A stretch of DNA of 60,946 nucleotides from Prevotella sp. CAG:1185. GTDB lineage: Bacteria > Bacteroidota > Bacteroidia > Bacteroidales > Bacteroidaceae. The stretch is taken from positions 1 through 60,946 of the forward strand of contig HF992574.1 in NCBI GenBank assembly GCA_000436695.1, read 5' to 3'. Positions 50,701 through 59,799 of this stretch are shown here, piece after piece. The position numbers were made by a program, and so were the translations under genes. The notes below the pieces were generated by a model that saw only the letters and a list, made by a program, of their open reading frames with translations, was not told where the DNA came from and did no database searches. Each line of letters begins with the position of its first letter. Positions within the stretch are counted from its first letter, which is position 1.

Positions 50701-51710
50701 TTGCCATTGTCCTTATTGAACAATGTGAACAGACTGCTTTCGCCGGTGTAATGGTTAAGACCGGAACGATAAGTCCCCACCCAAAAGTCGCCAACACGGT
50801 CGACAAAAAGAGAATAGACCACATTGCCGCTCATGACGCTTGTAGTAGTGTTATACACATTAACCCTGCCGTTGCGCCACAGCTCTACGCCATGTCCGTC
50901 AGTGCCGAACAAGGTGCCTCCCTTGAACGGGATAGCACAAGTAAGGTCTTTTGGCGAATACACCGTGCTGCGTGTTATTGAGTTGCGGCTTACGGTAAAT
51001 GCTGCCGAGGCAAAGCCAAGTCCGCTGCCTACATAGGCTGTATGGTTATAGGGTATGTATGATATGTTGAGTTTCTCAAGCGGACCGCCAGACTTGTAAG
51101 GGCAGAACGCAACCACGCTGCCGCCTGACGTAAGCATGCGTATCCCGTCAGCACAGGCAGCCAACAGCATATCGCCTTCATACCGACAAAGAGAATATGC
51201 CCTGAAATTACGTGCAACACGCCTGAACGTGCATATATCGCCACTGCGGTTAGCGTAAAGTCCGCCCGATGCGTCGGCATAGAATGTTCTGCCGGCTACG
51301 CTGACAACAGACTGTATGCTCTGAGAAATGCGACTACGGCGTGCGCCTTCTTCATAAAAGCAATGAACAAACTTACCGGTAGAGAACGAATATAAATCCA
51401 AACATGAGTTAGTGCCGGCAAATATTCCTGCTTTGTCAACGGCAAGGGCATTGACAAAACTTGACGACAACGAGGTGTCGTCGTCAGGATTGTGTCTGAA
51501 TGTAGTAAACGTAACACCGTCATAGCGGCACATTCCGTTTGAAGTGCCAAGCCAAATATATCCTCTTGCATCCTGAACTATATCCGTGACAGTATTGTCA
51601 GGCAGCCCCATTCTGCTGTCTATCACCCTGAAATATTCGCGTGCGGCAGTCATCGTACAGACCGCTGTCAGCCAAGCGACGACAAACAAGAACTTGAAAA
51701 TGTCTTTCAT
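47754..51710 (-). CDS. hybrid two-component system regulator (HTCS), locus 2
   Basis: A 1318-aa single-chain regulator built like the one at 39410. Order: signal peptide (FLFVVAWLTAVCTM), Reg_prop propellers (RVIDSRMGLPDNTVTDIVQD... to ~650), a Y_Y_Y domain, and a membrane helix near 745-775. HisKA follows with His811 in THELRTP, then HATPase_c (NLITNAYKYTKEGG). The receiver has Asp1122 in CDLMLP, and an AraC HTH occupies the last ~100 residues (MSHSSLYKKIKAMTG). The ATG at 51710 is chosen because the longer frame starts with TTG at 51743 and overlaps the promoter. Unusually, it may be cotranscribed with the DUF2264-BNR-GH105 genes downstream. Confidence 0.95.
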   Translation of the reverse strand: MKDIFKFLFVVAWLTAVCTMTAAREYFRVIDSRMGLPDNTVTDIVQDARGYIWLGTSNGMCRYDGVTFTTFRHNPDDDTSLSSSFVNALAVDKAGIFAGTNSCLDLYSFSTGKFVHCFYEEGARRSRISQSIQSVVSVAGRTFYADASGGLYANRSGDICTFRRVARNFRAYSLCRYEGDMLLAACADGIRMLTSGGSVVAFCPYKSGGPLEKLNISYIPYNHTAYVGSGLGFASAAFTVSRNSITRSTVYSPKDLTCAIPFKGGTLFGTDGHGVELWRNGRVNVYNTTTSVMSGNVVYSLFVDRVGDFWVGTYRSGLNHYTGESSLFTLFNKDNGKLSFNIVTSIVPADEKIYIGLDGGGLDIYNRKTHSLTRLSTDNSGIAGDNVVSMVKDADNLWLAVYTKGLVQYSLSSGKFTSWPMPGVGGDKDNVWCLYDDGAGNVWVAGPRLYVFNKSKRKYIRVSGLPDAKFSAITGHGHYVWVSSNIYGIYKIDKRTMKVAERYSHHGKGRFSLPVDNIKYVYVDKKGSRMWFTAENIGFYSMDLKTGELVKYGTEDGLTYSSVTSIVEDGRGYMWIGTNGGGLFCHDPKSGTFVRYDEMSDIPTTFTYSAATIYDGNVYFGTINGMLFFSPAKVQQSKMFFNVDFMELGLLVGGHEKINLYCSDNNIKLRYNENFFTVRFAVPELRTPESVRFSCRLEGLETDWRDLGSSREVSYTNVPPGKYKLYVRCIDATGKWGKPSVLEITVTPPWWRTLWAMILWLVLIVAVVAGVVYFYIKTQNIKQRMRISEIEKDATKKLSESKLNFYTNVTHELRTPVFLIMGQLEELMSKGKSVAGVPLSYLQMMYRSASKLNRIVTSVLDIRKMDSGKLKLQLEKDDVIKFCREHIDDYTALCEYKDITFTFVHHKASIMARFDKEKLDIIMSNLITNAYKYTKEGGRVTLTVSDSPQDVIITVKDNGIGILKEMQTAVFEDFFRTERGQKQSAGDGVGLSFVKQLVELHGGVIRVESEPEHGAAFTFNIPKRLDEYTDEAKVSVKAVKVDVAEPEQIKEPVVEKGSGSVKVEIPKNPTALHSILIIDDERETVNLLERSLSADFKIYKAYDGETGLDIARKMLPDIVLCDLMLPNMDGMEILKTLKNDKKLQLIKIVIFTAKTSEEAMIEAFDNGVDAYVTKPISLKYLRMRIDRLVAQSDAADVTGQLAVDKKSYNKEEQIFLLRCREIIDDNLTNEDFSVDFLADKLAMSHSSLYKKIKAMTGMSLIEFINEYKIYKAVQMFKEGAVNVDKVSYRCGFNDVKNFREMFKRKMKMTPKQYVQSLS

Positions 51711-51740
51711 AAAAATGTTTTTGCTTTTAGGTGATGATGA

Positions 51741-51748
51741 CAAAGGTA
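51741..51748 (-). promoter_or_regulatory. -7 promoter box of the second HTCS gene
   Basis: The minus strand reads TACCTTTG, matching TAnnTTTG. Transcription would begin near 51735, about 25 nt before the ATG at 51710. Its overlap with the TTG-initiated extension is the main reason for preferring the shorter protein. Confidence 0.55.
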
Positions 51749-51880
51749 GTCAAAATCATTAAAATATAAGCATGTAATCACTATAAAATATTCAAGAACA
51801 TTCATAAAGCCGTACTGAGGTGTGTCCAATGTATGGAAACTCACCCCAATACGGACTTTCACGACTTATCATTCTATATT

Positions 51881-53011
51881 CTATCTGTTTTTCAACAACG
51901 AAGTGATGTCCCATTCGTCTGTCCACTTGACCACTGGCACACCGTCGGCAAACGTTATGGGCAGCCATATATAGCGGGCATCGCTCGGATGTTCGGGGCG
52001 CCAGATGTCGGCCATGAATACAAAGTTGTCACCGAGCTGAAGCACATACGTACCCTGACCGCCGAAGGTCTTGTCGGCATCGGGACCAACACACGGCGTA
52101 GGCAACTGCTCCCACGGTCCAAAGATGCTACTTGCCTTGAACATACGTGCCTTATTGGGTGCCCACCCTGTACATCCGCTGGTTATCATCCAGTAAGTGC
52201 CGTTATGCTTGAATATTGCCGGAGCCTCGTTCTGTCCGCCGGGAGCCACCCTCACATAGCGGCCTGTATGGGCAGTATAGTCGTCGGTTAGCTCGGCTAT
52301 CTGCAATGTCAGGTTCTCTTCCGACGAATAGATGTGGTATGCCTTGCCGTCGTCGTCAACATAAACGGTCTGGTCGCGTGCCATCTGCCCGCCGTCGTAG
52401 TCTCTCCATGTAAGCATGCCCTGCTTGATATATTCCATCCATTCGGGTGTCCACCACTGCAGTTCCGGCTTGCGGTTCATCGCCCCGGTGAGCGCTGCCG
52501 TGTCAGGATTGGCAAGGTTTACGGGCCATATACCCGGATTGACGCGACCCGAACGCAAGAAGGTGTAAGGGCCTTCGGGCCTGTCGGCCACAGCCACTCC
52601 ATAGCGGGCGGCGGCATAGCCTTGTCCTTTCAGTTCAAGATGAAACCACATTACATATTTGCCGGTCTTCTTGTTATAAATCACTTTCGGACGTTCCAGT
52701 ATACATCCGCGCTCAATGTCGCTGCCCTTGGTGTCGCTAACCTTCAGGGCTACGCCGCGGTAAGTCCAGTGTTCAAGGTCTTTCGACGAATAGCACGTTA
52801 CACCGACCATTGCCGAACTCGTGGTGTCAGCCTTATGCTCGCCAAACCAATAGAAGGTGTCACCACAGCGAAGCACTCCTCCGCCATGGGCATTTATATG
52901 TATGCCGCGGTTATCAGGCCATACCGCACCCGGGCGTATGCCGGCCATAGCGAATTGTGTTGATGACAACAACGCAGCAATAAAAGTCATTACCAATAAT
53001 ATTCTCTTCAT
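51881..53011 (-). CDS. GH43 subfamily 24-like exo-beta-1,3-galactanase
   Basis: A 376-aa exported five-bladed propeller enzyme (signal ending STQFAMAG). The N-terminal signature GIHINAHGGGVLRCGDTFYW then WFGEHK is typical of GH43_24, which releases galactose and side-chain oligosaccharides from the beta-1,3-galactan backbone, bypassing branches. Other blocks are ILERPKVIYNKKTGKYVMWF, MARDQTVYVDDDGKAYHIYS, GGQNEAPAIFKHNGTYWMI and FGGQGTYVLQ. GH43_24 enzymes lack the usual catalytic base Asp; the HAHGGG-type start replaces it here too. The gene follows the GH16 gene by 75 bp, giving an endo/exo pair for the backbone. Confidence 0.88.
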   Translation of the reverse strand: MKRILLVMTFIAALLSSTQFAMAGIRPGAVWPDNRGIHINAHGGGVLRCGDTFYWFGEHKADTTSSAMVGVTCYSSKDLEHWTYRGVALKVSDTKGSDIERGCILERPKVIYNKKTGKYVMWFHLELKGQGYAAARYGVAVADRPEGPYTFLRSGRVNPGIWPVNLANPDTAALTGAMNRKPELQWWTPEWMEYIKQGMLTWRDYDGGQMARDQTVYVDDDGKAYHIYSSEENLTLQIAELTDDYTAHTGRYVRVAPGGQNEAPAIFKHNGTYWMITSGCTGWAPNKARMFKASSIFGPWEQLPTPCVGPDADKTFGGQGTYVLQLGDNFVFMADIWRPEHPSDARYIWLPITFADGVPVVKWTDEWDITSLLKNR

Positions 53012-53086
53012 ATAATATATATTTTTATCGTCGTTAATAAATCCATCTTTTCTGTTTAATAACAGCCGGAAACGTGCTGCATCTTA

Positions 53087-53947
53087 TTATTTCACTTTCC
53101 TGTAAATCCTTACATAATCAATTTCATACCTCATCGGCATGGCTGAAGCGTCCACCTTTCCGCCATTATCACCGCCTAAAGCAAGGTTGAGCAGCACATA
53201 CTGCGGCTTTGTGAAGGGATTGGTATGGTTGCCTATTGTGCCGTTTATGGTCTTTGACAATGGAACCGAATTAAGCAGTTCATCATCAAGATAAAGGTTT
53301 ATGGCTGTTTCGTCCCAGTCCATCCGCCACACATGAAACTTTGATGTCCAGTCTTTGTCCTTCGCAAGGAAATGCGACAAGGGGGTGTGACTGCTGTCCC
53401 ATTCAGCATCAAACCTGCGATCGCGTCCCCATGCGGCATTGGCCAATAACGAAGGCTCACCGTCAACGGGATAACACTCCATGATGTCTATCTCGCCGCA
53501 CGACGGCCACTCCATGCCGCTGCCGAGCGTCCATATAGCCGGCCATGCTCCGTCGCCCACAGGTATGCGCGCCCTGACTTCAAGGCGTCCGTAAAGAAAA
53601 TCTATTTTGCCGGCTGTGTTAAGCGAAGCCGAGGTATATTCAATATATTCTCTATTGCTGCGCCAGTCATTGCTTCCTGCCTCGTATCCGGGATTAGGCT
53701 TGCGCTCCCTGCGTGCCTCAATAATGAGCTTGCCGTCAGCCTGCCATGCATTATCAGACTGATACCACTGGTCTTCGTTGTTGCGCACGAAACCATGTTC
53801 ATAATTCCATACAGCTGTGTCAGGCCGTCCGTCGCGATTGAACTCATCGCTCCACACGAGCTGCCATCCGTCATCACGGCCTGACGCGACTGCATCTGTC
53901 TGACATACTAACGGTGAAAGCAATAATGCTAAAACAAATATCTTCAT
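53087..53947 (-). CDS. GH16 endo-glycanase, probable endo-beta-1,3-galactanase
   Basis: A 286-aa exported beta-jelly-roll enzyme. The start at 53947 gives a normal signal peptide (MKIFVLALLLSPLVC); an ATG at 53986 would add 13 residues. A Cys at ~15 followed by QTD could make it a lipoprotein, but the lipobox (PLVC) is poor. The catalytic motif E-I-D-I-M-E is at residues 152-157, with Glu152 nucleophile and Glu157 acid/base, preceded by WPAIWTLG. The form WSDEFN near the start is typical of GH16_3. With the GH43_24 neighbour, an endo-galactanase on the beta-1,3 backbone is most likely; laminarinase is the alternative. Confidence 0.87.
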   Translation of the reverse strand: MKIFVLALLLSPLVCQTDAVASGRDDGWQLVWSDEFNRDGRPDTAVWNYEHGFVRNNEDQWYQSDNAWQADGKLIIEARRERKPNPGYEAGSNDWRSNREYIEYTSASLNTAGKIDFLYGRLEVRARIPVGDGAWPAIWTLGSGMEWPSCGEIDIMECYPVDGEPSLLANAAWGRDRRFDAEWDSSHTPLSHFLAKDKDWTSKFHVWRMDWDETAINLYLDDELLNSVPLSKTINGTIGNHTNPFTKPQYVLLNLALGGDNGGKVDASAMPMRYEIDYVRIYRKVK

Positions 53948-54076
53948 CTTTTTATCTAATTGACTTATACTTACAAACGGCATCATGCCGACTAATATAA
54001 TTTATCCGCTTTATCTCAATAAGTGTATAAAGTTACGCATGCTGCAATGCCTGTTTGCCACATTCAGAGAAAGAAT

Positions 54077-54107
54077 GCTGCCTGAGCCATTAACAGTTTC
54101 AGACAGC
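54077..54107 (-). terminator. hairpin between the second susD and GH16 genes
   Basis: GCTGCCTGA pairs with TCAGACAGC (one G-T pair) around a 13-nt loop, followed on the minus strand by ATTCTTTCT. It lies ~100 bp past the susD stop and could attenuate expression of the GH16-GH43_24 genes, as the hairpin at 32836 may do in locus 1. Confidence 0.45.
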
Positions 54108-54205
54108 CTCCATCAAAGGTTATAATACTAAAAACTAACTTCATTTCGACAGACATCAATATTCAAGAACATCAATGTCTTATTGTCTACATTCAAGCCG
54201 TCTGC

Positions 54206-56254
54206 TTATTTCTCTGCAGGCAGGTCAGGATCTGTAGGCCAATACGGGTTCTGATAGAGCGGGCTCAGTTCAACAGAAGCATGATCGCTTGCAGTGAGCA
54301 GGAACTGACGTATAGGCATAGGCTGCAGATAGTGAGCCATGTGCCATGTCAGACCGTTCTTGAAGTCGTTCTGAACCATGTTCCACTCATGCGGACGAAC
54401 ATATTCGCTCAGTTCAGGAGAAGATACAACAGCTGAGGTAGAACCGTCGTTGAGCAAAGTGAAATTACCAACTCCTACGCCGTCGCCATATCCGTCGCCG
54501 TCTTTGTCTTCATAATACCAGCTTTCCATCGGAGTGTTATAGAGGTGCATACCCTCAATATGAACAGGTGTGGTGATGAGCTGGTCAAGAGCGCGCCAGC
54601 GCTGCAGATCCATCCAACGGAGTCCTTCTGCCATAAGCTCGCAGCGGCGCTCGCGGCGAATGTTGTAAAGCACTTTGTCACTAAGTTTTGCACCGGCTGA
54701 ATAAGCGCCCCAGTCAGAATTCTCCTGGTTCATGTCAGTAGCATCTATTGTTGTCTGCGGGTCAGCGGCAGCGCCTGTAAATCCGGCAGCCGTGCGCACA
54801 GCCTTCCAGTAAGGCAGAATGTCGCCGAGGTTATTTGTAAGCAGATACTGAGCCTCCATATAGTTGAGCAGAGCCTCTGTTGCACGGAACACCTCGCAGG
54901 CATTGGTACAAGAACCGTTATCGGCCTCAGCACCGTCAAACATACCACCCTTTCTAAGAGCGTAACCTGTAGGATAGCCATTCTCGGCATCGCCACGTGC
55001 TGCCAAGTATGGTTTAGGCTCAACGTCAACTTCGTGGTCGCCTTCGCCAACATTCTTAAACACGTTAACCTGTCCGGGCACCTTCAGGAAGATAGCAAGA
55101 CGCGGGTCGCGGTTAGTAGCTACGTCGGCAATAGTCTGGTCGCTGTATTTATATTCTGATTTGTAGATAGGCCTTCCGTCAGCCATCAGGAAGTTCTCAA
55201 CGAAGCCACGTGTAAGACCTATACCATAGTTACCTTTCTGGGTAACAACCTCAATGTCGTTGACAACACCGAGTGAGCGGTTATATTCACGCCACAGCAA
55301 CACTTCCTTTATGCCAGACATGTTGTTATTGCCCCAAATGCTGAAATAAGGATTCTCAGGATCGGTTGCTGACTGAGGAATCTTTCCTGTGTTTACACGG
55401 AGAGAACCCATGTACTTGTCGGCAACTTCCTTGGCTGATTTGGCAGCTATATCGAGGAAGTAGTTTGACTCGGCTTCTACAGAACCTGTAGGATACTGAT
55501 AATTTGCGTTGTAATCCTTTGCTGCTCCCGGCCATCCCGGTCCGTTTGGAACGAAAGGAGTGCCTGCGAAGTATTTAAGGAAAGTTCCCTCATAGAGGGC
55601 AACACGCGACTTAAACAGGGTAACAGCATCGGGAGTGATACGTGTTGTTGCGTATGTTCCCTGCGGCTGCATAAGAGTCAGGGCAGAGTCAAGAGAGTTT
55701 ACGATGAAACGTGCAACCTCGTTGCGCGGCATACGCTTGCTGGCAGCCACGAGTTCAGCCTCGTCGTCAGGCAGAGCCTGCCACAGGATAGGCAGGTCGC
55801 CCCACTTCTGCAACATATCGAAGTAGCAATATGAGCGGAGGAAATACAAGTCGCCAATAAAGTTGTTCAGCTTATTCTGATCGCCCGTAATGGTACCGGC
55901 ATCTCTTTTCTCAATAATCGTTCTGAGCTGATAGTTGATGTTACGGATGTTTGTCCATGACCAGTTGCCGTTGGTTGTAGAAGTCAGCCACAGGCCTGTG
56001 CCATATTTTCCGTCAGGACTCCAGTCTGTCTGGTTATCCGTTTCATTGTCATTTCCGTAAGTACCATAGCTCCAGTTGCCGTGAGTAATCATGACAGTAT
56101 AGAACCAGTCAACGGCTGCCTGAACCTGAGTCACGTCAGAGAAGTATGTGTCAGGTGTAAGGTACGATGGCGGCTCCTGCTCAAGCCAGTCTGAACATGA
56201 GACCATACTTGCTGAAAGTGCAAGAGCTGCTATTAATGATTTATATAGTTTCAT
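54206..56254 (-). CDS. susD: SusD/RagB-like outer-membrane glycan-binding lipoprotein (locus 2)
   Basis: A 682-aa lipoprotein, larger than the locus 1 SusD (537 aa). The lipobox is ASMVSCSDWLEQEPP. Family blocks are YLTPDTYFSDVTQVQAAVDW, the FIGDLYFLRSYCYFDMLQKWG helix, and the C-terminal RRERRCELMAEGLRWMDLQRW. The extra length lies in the C-terminal third (~560-682), with a calcium-loop-like stretch DKDGDGYGDGVGVG that may bind a metal. It pairs with the susC gene 48 bp upstream. Confidence 0.94.
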   Translation of the reverse strand: MKLYKSLIAALALSASMVSCSDWLEQEPPSYLTPDTYFSDVTQVQAAVDWFYTVMITHGNWSYGTYGNDNETDNQTDWSPDGKYGTGLWLTSTTNGNWSWTNIRNINYQLRTIIEKRDAGTITGDQNKLNNFIGDLYFLRSYCYFDMLQKWGDLPILWQALPDDEAELVAASKRMPRNEVARFIVNSLDSALTLMQPQGTYATTRITPDAVTLFKSRVALYEGTFLKYFAGTPFVPNGPGWPGAAKDYNANYQYPTGSVEAESNYFLDIAAKSAKEVADKYMGSLRVNTGKIPQSATDPENPYFSIWGNNNMSGIKEVLLWREYNRSLGVVNDIEVVTQKGNYGIGLTRGFVENFLMADGRPIYKSEYKYSDQTIADVATNRDPRLAIFLKVPGQVNVFKNVGEGDHEVDVEPKPYLAARGDAENGYPTGYALRKGGMFDGAEADNGSCTNACEVFRATEALLNYMEAQYLLTNNLGDILPYWKAVRTAAGFTGAAADPQTTIDATDMNQENSDWGAYSAGAKLSDKVLYNIRRERRCELMAEGLRWMDLQRWRALDQLITTPVHIEGMHLYNTPMESWYYEDKDGDGYGDGVGVGNFTLLNDGSTSAVVSSPELSEYVRPHEWNMVQNDFKNGLTWHMAHYLQPMPIRQFLLTASDHASVELSPLYQNPYWPTDPDLPAEK

Positions 56255-56302
56255 AATTCTTTATGTTTTACTTTAAATTCTTTGTTTCCCTTTTTACTTT
56301 TA

Positions 56303-59300
56303 TTACAATGTAATGCTCAAGCCGAATGATACGGTTCTTGACAGAGGATAACCGTTGTTAGAGTCATAGCCGAGAAGTTCGGGGTCGAACTGCTTAGGCA
56401 GGCTTGTAAGTGTAAAGAGGTTCTCAACTGAGAAGTACAGACGCAGGTTGTTGATACCCCAGTTAGAAGTTAACTTCTGCGGAAGAGTATAACCAATCTG
56501 GAAGTTCTTCAGACGCATGTAAGCTGCATTGAGCAGATAACGTGTCTGTGACTGAAGGTTCTTGCCGCCGCCGTTTACACGCGGGAGATATGCGTTAAGG
56601 TTCTCAGCCTGATATCCGTTCTGAACAGACCAAGAGTCTTCGTTACGGAAGTAGTCTTCAACGCCTTCAATACCAGCAGCCCACCAGTTGCCGTTAGATG
56701 CAAAACCGAACATGAACGGGTTGTCGTTGAGCATATAGTCGCGTTTCATCACGCCCTGGAAAAATGCACGTACATCGAATCCCTTCCAGCTTGCATTGAG
56801 GTCGATACCGAAGAAGTAACGCGGAGTAGAGTTACCGATGAGTTTCAGGTCACCATGGTCTGTGATAGTATAGTTACCGCTTGAGATACGGCCGTCGCCA
56901 TTGACATCTTTATACATGATATCACCAGCAGCCCAGTTGCTTCCCAGCGCGCTCTGGTCAACCTTAGCGATGTGCTGAGCCATTTCCTCGTCGGTCTTTG
57001 CAAGTCCTACTGTCTCATAGCCCCATATTTCGTTGATGTAACGTCCTGTGATATATGTGCCGAGGTCGCCAGTCGGGTTGTTCGGGTAGCGTGTAATCTT
57101 AGTGCGTGCATCAGAAATATTGAATCCTATGCCGTAGCTCAGACCGTTCTGCAGTCTGTCGCGCCAAGAAACCTGCAACTCCCATCCTGATGTGCGGAGG
57201 TCGGTGTTGTTGGTAACAGGAACAGTGGTACCGAGGATGGCAGGAAGCTCAGGAGCGTTACCGACCATGTTCTTTGTGTTACGTATATACCAGTCAGCAG
57301 ATGCTGTCAGTCGGTTGTTGAATGCTGCCACGTCAATACCTATGTCATAGCTCTCTATTGTTTCCCATGTCAGCAGGGCTGAGATAAGGCCCGGAGTGGT
57401 AACAGTATTTGTCAATGCACCGTTCTGCAGCCACTGTCCGGCTGAAGGAGAGTATGTAATGGTAAGGTATGTAGGATACCAGTTGTCGAGGTTGGTGTTA
57501 CCCAGTGTACCATAAGAAGCACGGAGCTTCAACAGGTTGATGTCTTTCTGCAACGGAGCGAAAAACTTCTCGTTAGCGATGTTCCATCCTACAGATGCTG
57601 ACGGGAATGTCTTCCACATCTTGTTGCGGCGGAAACGTGAAGTACCGTCGTGACGGAGGTTGAACTCAACGAGATAACGGTCAGCATAGTTGTAGTTAAG
57701 ACGACCGAAGAAGCCGGCTGTCTGCCACTGGTTGCGCGCACCGTTAGTGCTGGGAACAATCGGGTCACCGTTGCCGCCGAGACCTGTTGTAAGGTCTACC
57801 TCAGGTTTAGACGGGTCGATGATACCATTGCGCTGCAGACCGAATACGAGCTGTTTCAGCTGCTCTGCCTGGAAACCTGCCATTATATGGAAGTTGTGTT
57901 TCTCGGCAAGTGAGAAGTCATACTCTGTGTAAGCCTGGAAGTTGAGATAGTTCTCTTTCTTGAGATCCTCATGTACGTTTGTCGTACCGTCACCGTAAAG
58001 AACCGGGTTGCCGTTTACGTCGTGGTTATAGTCAGCAAAGCTGTCCCAGTGGCGTGTAGATGTATCGGTTCTGTAGTTGAAGTCGATATGAGTTTTCCAG
58101 TTCTTTATAGGCTCGATAACAAAGCCGAGCTGGTTGTTCAGCACGTCGCGCTGTGTTGTATCCTTACCGCCTTCAGCCAAATGGAGATAAGGTGAAGGGT
58201 TAGAATACCAGTAACCGTTACGGTCAACGGTAGGCAGTGTAGGCCATCCCTGACGTGCAAGGTCCTGATAGAAGTTGTTGGCAAGAGCTGCCGGACGACG
58301 ATAGTCGGTACGTGTGAAGCGCATAGAATAGTTAACCTTCAGCCATTTGGTAATGTCGGCATTGATTTTTGCCGTACCGGCATAACGGTTGTAGCTATCC
58401 TCGTTGATCTTCATGAATCCGTTGTTGTCGAGGTAGTTGAGAGAGAGGTAGAAGTTCACCTTGTCTGTACCGCCGCTCACGCTTGCATTGTGTTCCTGTG
58501 CAAATGCTGTGTTCTTGTAGATAACGTCGTAGATATCCTCGTCGTTGATACCGTTTGCGTAGGGCTCGTCCCATGTAACGCCGTTAGAAGAACCTATAGA
58601 ATAAAGAATCTCACCGTCTTCGGTTATACGTGAGCCGGGGCCGTAAGGCTTGGCAAAGTGATATTTCACGATGTTGTCGATAGTAGACTGCGACCAAACA
58701 CCACTACCGTTGATACCATCCTGCATCCAGCACATAAAGTCGTAAGAGTTCATCATGTGCTTGTCGCGTATGCGGTTGCTGAAACGGAAACTGTTGTTAT
58801 AGTTGATGCTTACCTTGCCGCTTCGGCCGCTCTTAGTTGTGATAAGTATTACACCGAACGGAGCACGCGCACCATAGATTGAAGATGCAGCAGCATCCTT
58901 GAGCACTGATATTGTCTCGATGTCCTGCGGGTTGATAGTGTTAAGATCACCTTCAGAACCGTCAATCAAGATAAGAGGAGAACCGCTTGAACCCTGTCCG
59001 ATGGTAGCGGTACCACGGATGTTGATGCTCATGTTGTTCTCAAGAGAACCACCGGTAGAGCTGATTTGCAGACCAGGAACGGCACCCTGCAAAGCCTCAG
59101 TTGCGGTACGTACAGGACGAGCCTCAAACTGCTCGCTGTCTACAACAGATACAGCACCGGTCAAGTTGGCCTTTTTCTGTACGCCGAAACCAACAACTAC
59201 AACCTCGCTCAATGCCTTAGAGTCCTCAGACATTGTGATGGTGAGCGGAGTTCCGGCTCTAAAATTTGCTATGGCTGTCTTGTAACCGATGCAGGTTACA

Positions 59301-59581
59301 GTAACCTTGCCGCTTGAAACACCGCTGATAGAGAAGTTACCGTCGATATCGGTTACAGCACCCTTGTTGTCGGCACCGTCAACTTTAACGGTTGCTCCGA
59401 TAACAGGCTGACCTGTATCATCAAGAACCTTACCCTTCAGCACACCTACTTGTGCAACGGCATTAACGCCGTCTGTGCCAGCCCAGGCTTCGGGCGGACA
59501 AAATGTAAAGCTCGCGCCAAGCAATGCTGTGCATAGGGCGGCACGCCTTAACATTAACTTAAATTGTTGATTTCTGTCCAT
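56303..59581 (-). CDS. susC: SusC/RagA-like TonB-dependent transporter (locus 2)
   Basis: A 1092-aa outer-membrane importer. The N-terminus is unusually long (MDRNQQFKLMLRRAALCTAL then EAWAG), with cleavage probably near residue 34. A carboxypeptidase-regulatory-like domain covers ~48-125 (GVLKGKVLDDTGQPVIGATV). The TonB-box-like ALSEVVVVGFGVQKK follows, then a plug with ATEALQGAVPGLQI and SSIYGARAPFGVILITTKSG. The barrel ends SRTVSFGLSITL. It is the first gene of the locus 2 operon and is preceded by operator copy C and further repeats. Confidence 0.96.
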   Translation of the reverse strand: MDRNQQFKLMLRRAALCTALLGASFTFCPPEAWAGTDGVNAVAQVGVLKGKVLDDTGQPVIGATVKVDGADNKGAVTDIDGNFSISGVSSGKVTVTCIGYKTAIANFRAGTPLTITMSEDSKALSEVVVVGFGVQKKANLTGAVSVVDSEQFEARPVRTATEALQGAVPGLQISSTGGSLENNMSINIRGTATIGQGSSGSPLILIDGSEGDLNTINPQDIETISVLKDAAASSIYGARAPFGVILITTKSGRSGKVSINYNNSFRFSNRIRDKHMMNSYDFMCWMQDGINGSGVWSQSTIDNIVKYHFAKPYGPGSRITEDGEILYSIGSSNGVTWDEPYANGINDEDIYDVIYKNTAFAQEHNASVSGGTDKVNFYLSLNYLDNNGFMKINEDSYNRYAGTAKINADITKWLKVNYSMRFTRTDYRRPAALANNFYQDLARQGWPTLPTVDRNGYWYSNPSPYLHLAEGGKDTTQRDVLNNQLGFVIEPIKNWKTHIDFNYRTDTSTRHWDSFADYNHDVNGNPVLYGDGTTNVHEDLKKENYLNFQAYTEYDFSLAEKHNFHIMAGFQAEQLKQLVFGLQRNGIIDPSKPEVDLTTGLGGNGDPIVPSTNGARNQWQTAGFFGRLNYNYADRYLVEFNLRHDGTSRFRRNKMWKTFPSASVGWNIANEKFFAPLQKDINLLKLRASYGTLGNTNLDNWYPTYLTITYSPSAGQWLQNGALTNTVTTPGLISALLTWETIESYDIGIDVAAFNNRLTASADWYIRNTKNMVGNAPELPAILGTTVPVTNNTDLRTSGWELQVSWRDRLQNGLSYGIGFNISDARTKITRYPNNPTGDLGTYITGRYINEIWGYETVGLAKTDEEMAQHIAKVDQSALGSNWAAGDIMYKDVNGDGRISSGNYTITDHGDLKLIGNSTPRYFFGIDLNASWKGFDVRAFFQGVMKRDYMLNDNPFMFGFASNGNWWAAGIEGVEDYFRNEDSWSVQNGYQAENLNAYLPRVNGGGKNLQSQTRYLLNAAYMRLKNFQIGYTLPQKLTSNWGINNLRLYFSVENLFTLTSLPKQFDPELLGYDSNNGYPLSRTVSFGLSITL

Positions 59582-59734
59582 GTAGTACTTATTTATTATT
59601 TAAGGTATTTTTTCATTTGGCATGAAAAAGTTTTCATTTGCAAATTTCAGTTTATGTGCTTAAAAGCAATCAACTAATTCATGTTTTTCACGTTTAAAAA
59701 TATTTTATGATTTATTTTTTATATTTTTCGATTG

Positions 59735-59742
59735 CAAAGATA
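59735..59742 (-). promoter_or_regulatory. -7 promoter box of the second susCD operon
   Basis: The minus strand reads TATCTTTG followed by C, matching TAnnTTTG. The predicted leader is ~148 nt. Operator copy C begins 27 bp upstream. Confidence 0.6.
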
Positions 59743-59769
59743 TTGTAAAATAATGTAAAATAGGGGGGG

Positions 59770-59795
59770 TAATTCGTAAAAAAAAAGGTATTTTT
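59770..59795 (-). promoter_or_regulatory. HTCS operator candidate, copy C
   Basis: On the plus strand TAATTCGTA (59770-59778) is followed by an A-run and GGTATTTTT (59787-59795). The CGTA-to-GGTA distance of 12 bp is the same as in copy B. The second half-site reads AAGA where copies A and B have CGTA, so this copy is weaker in its distal half. Confidence 0.55.
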
Positions 59796-59799
59796 AAGA

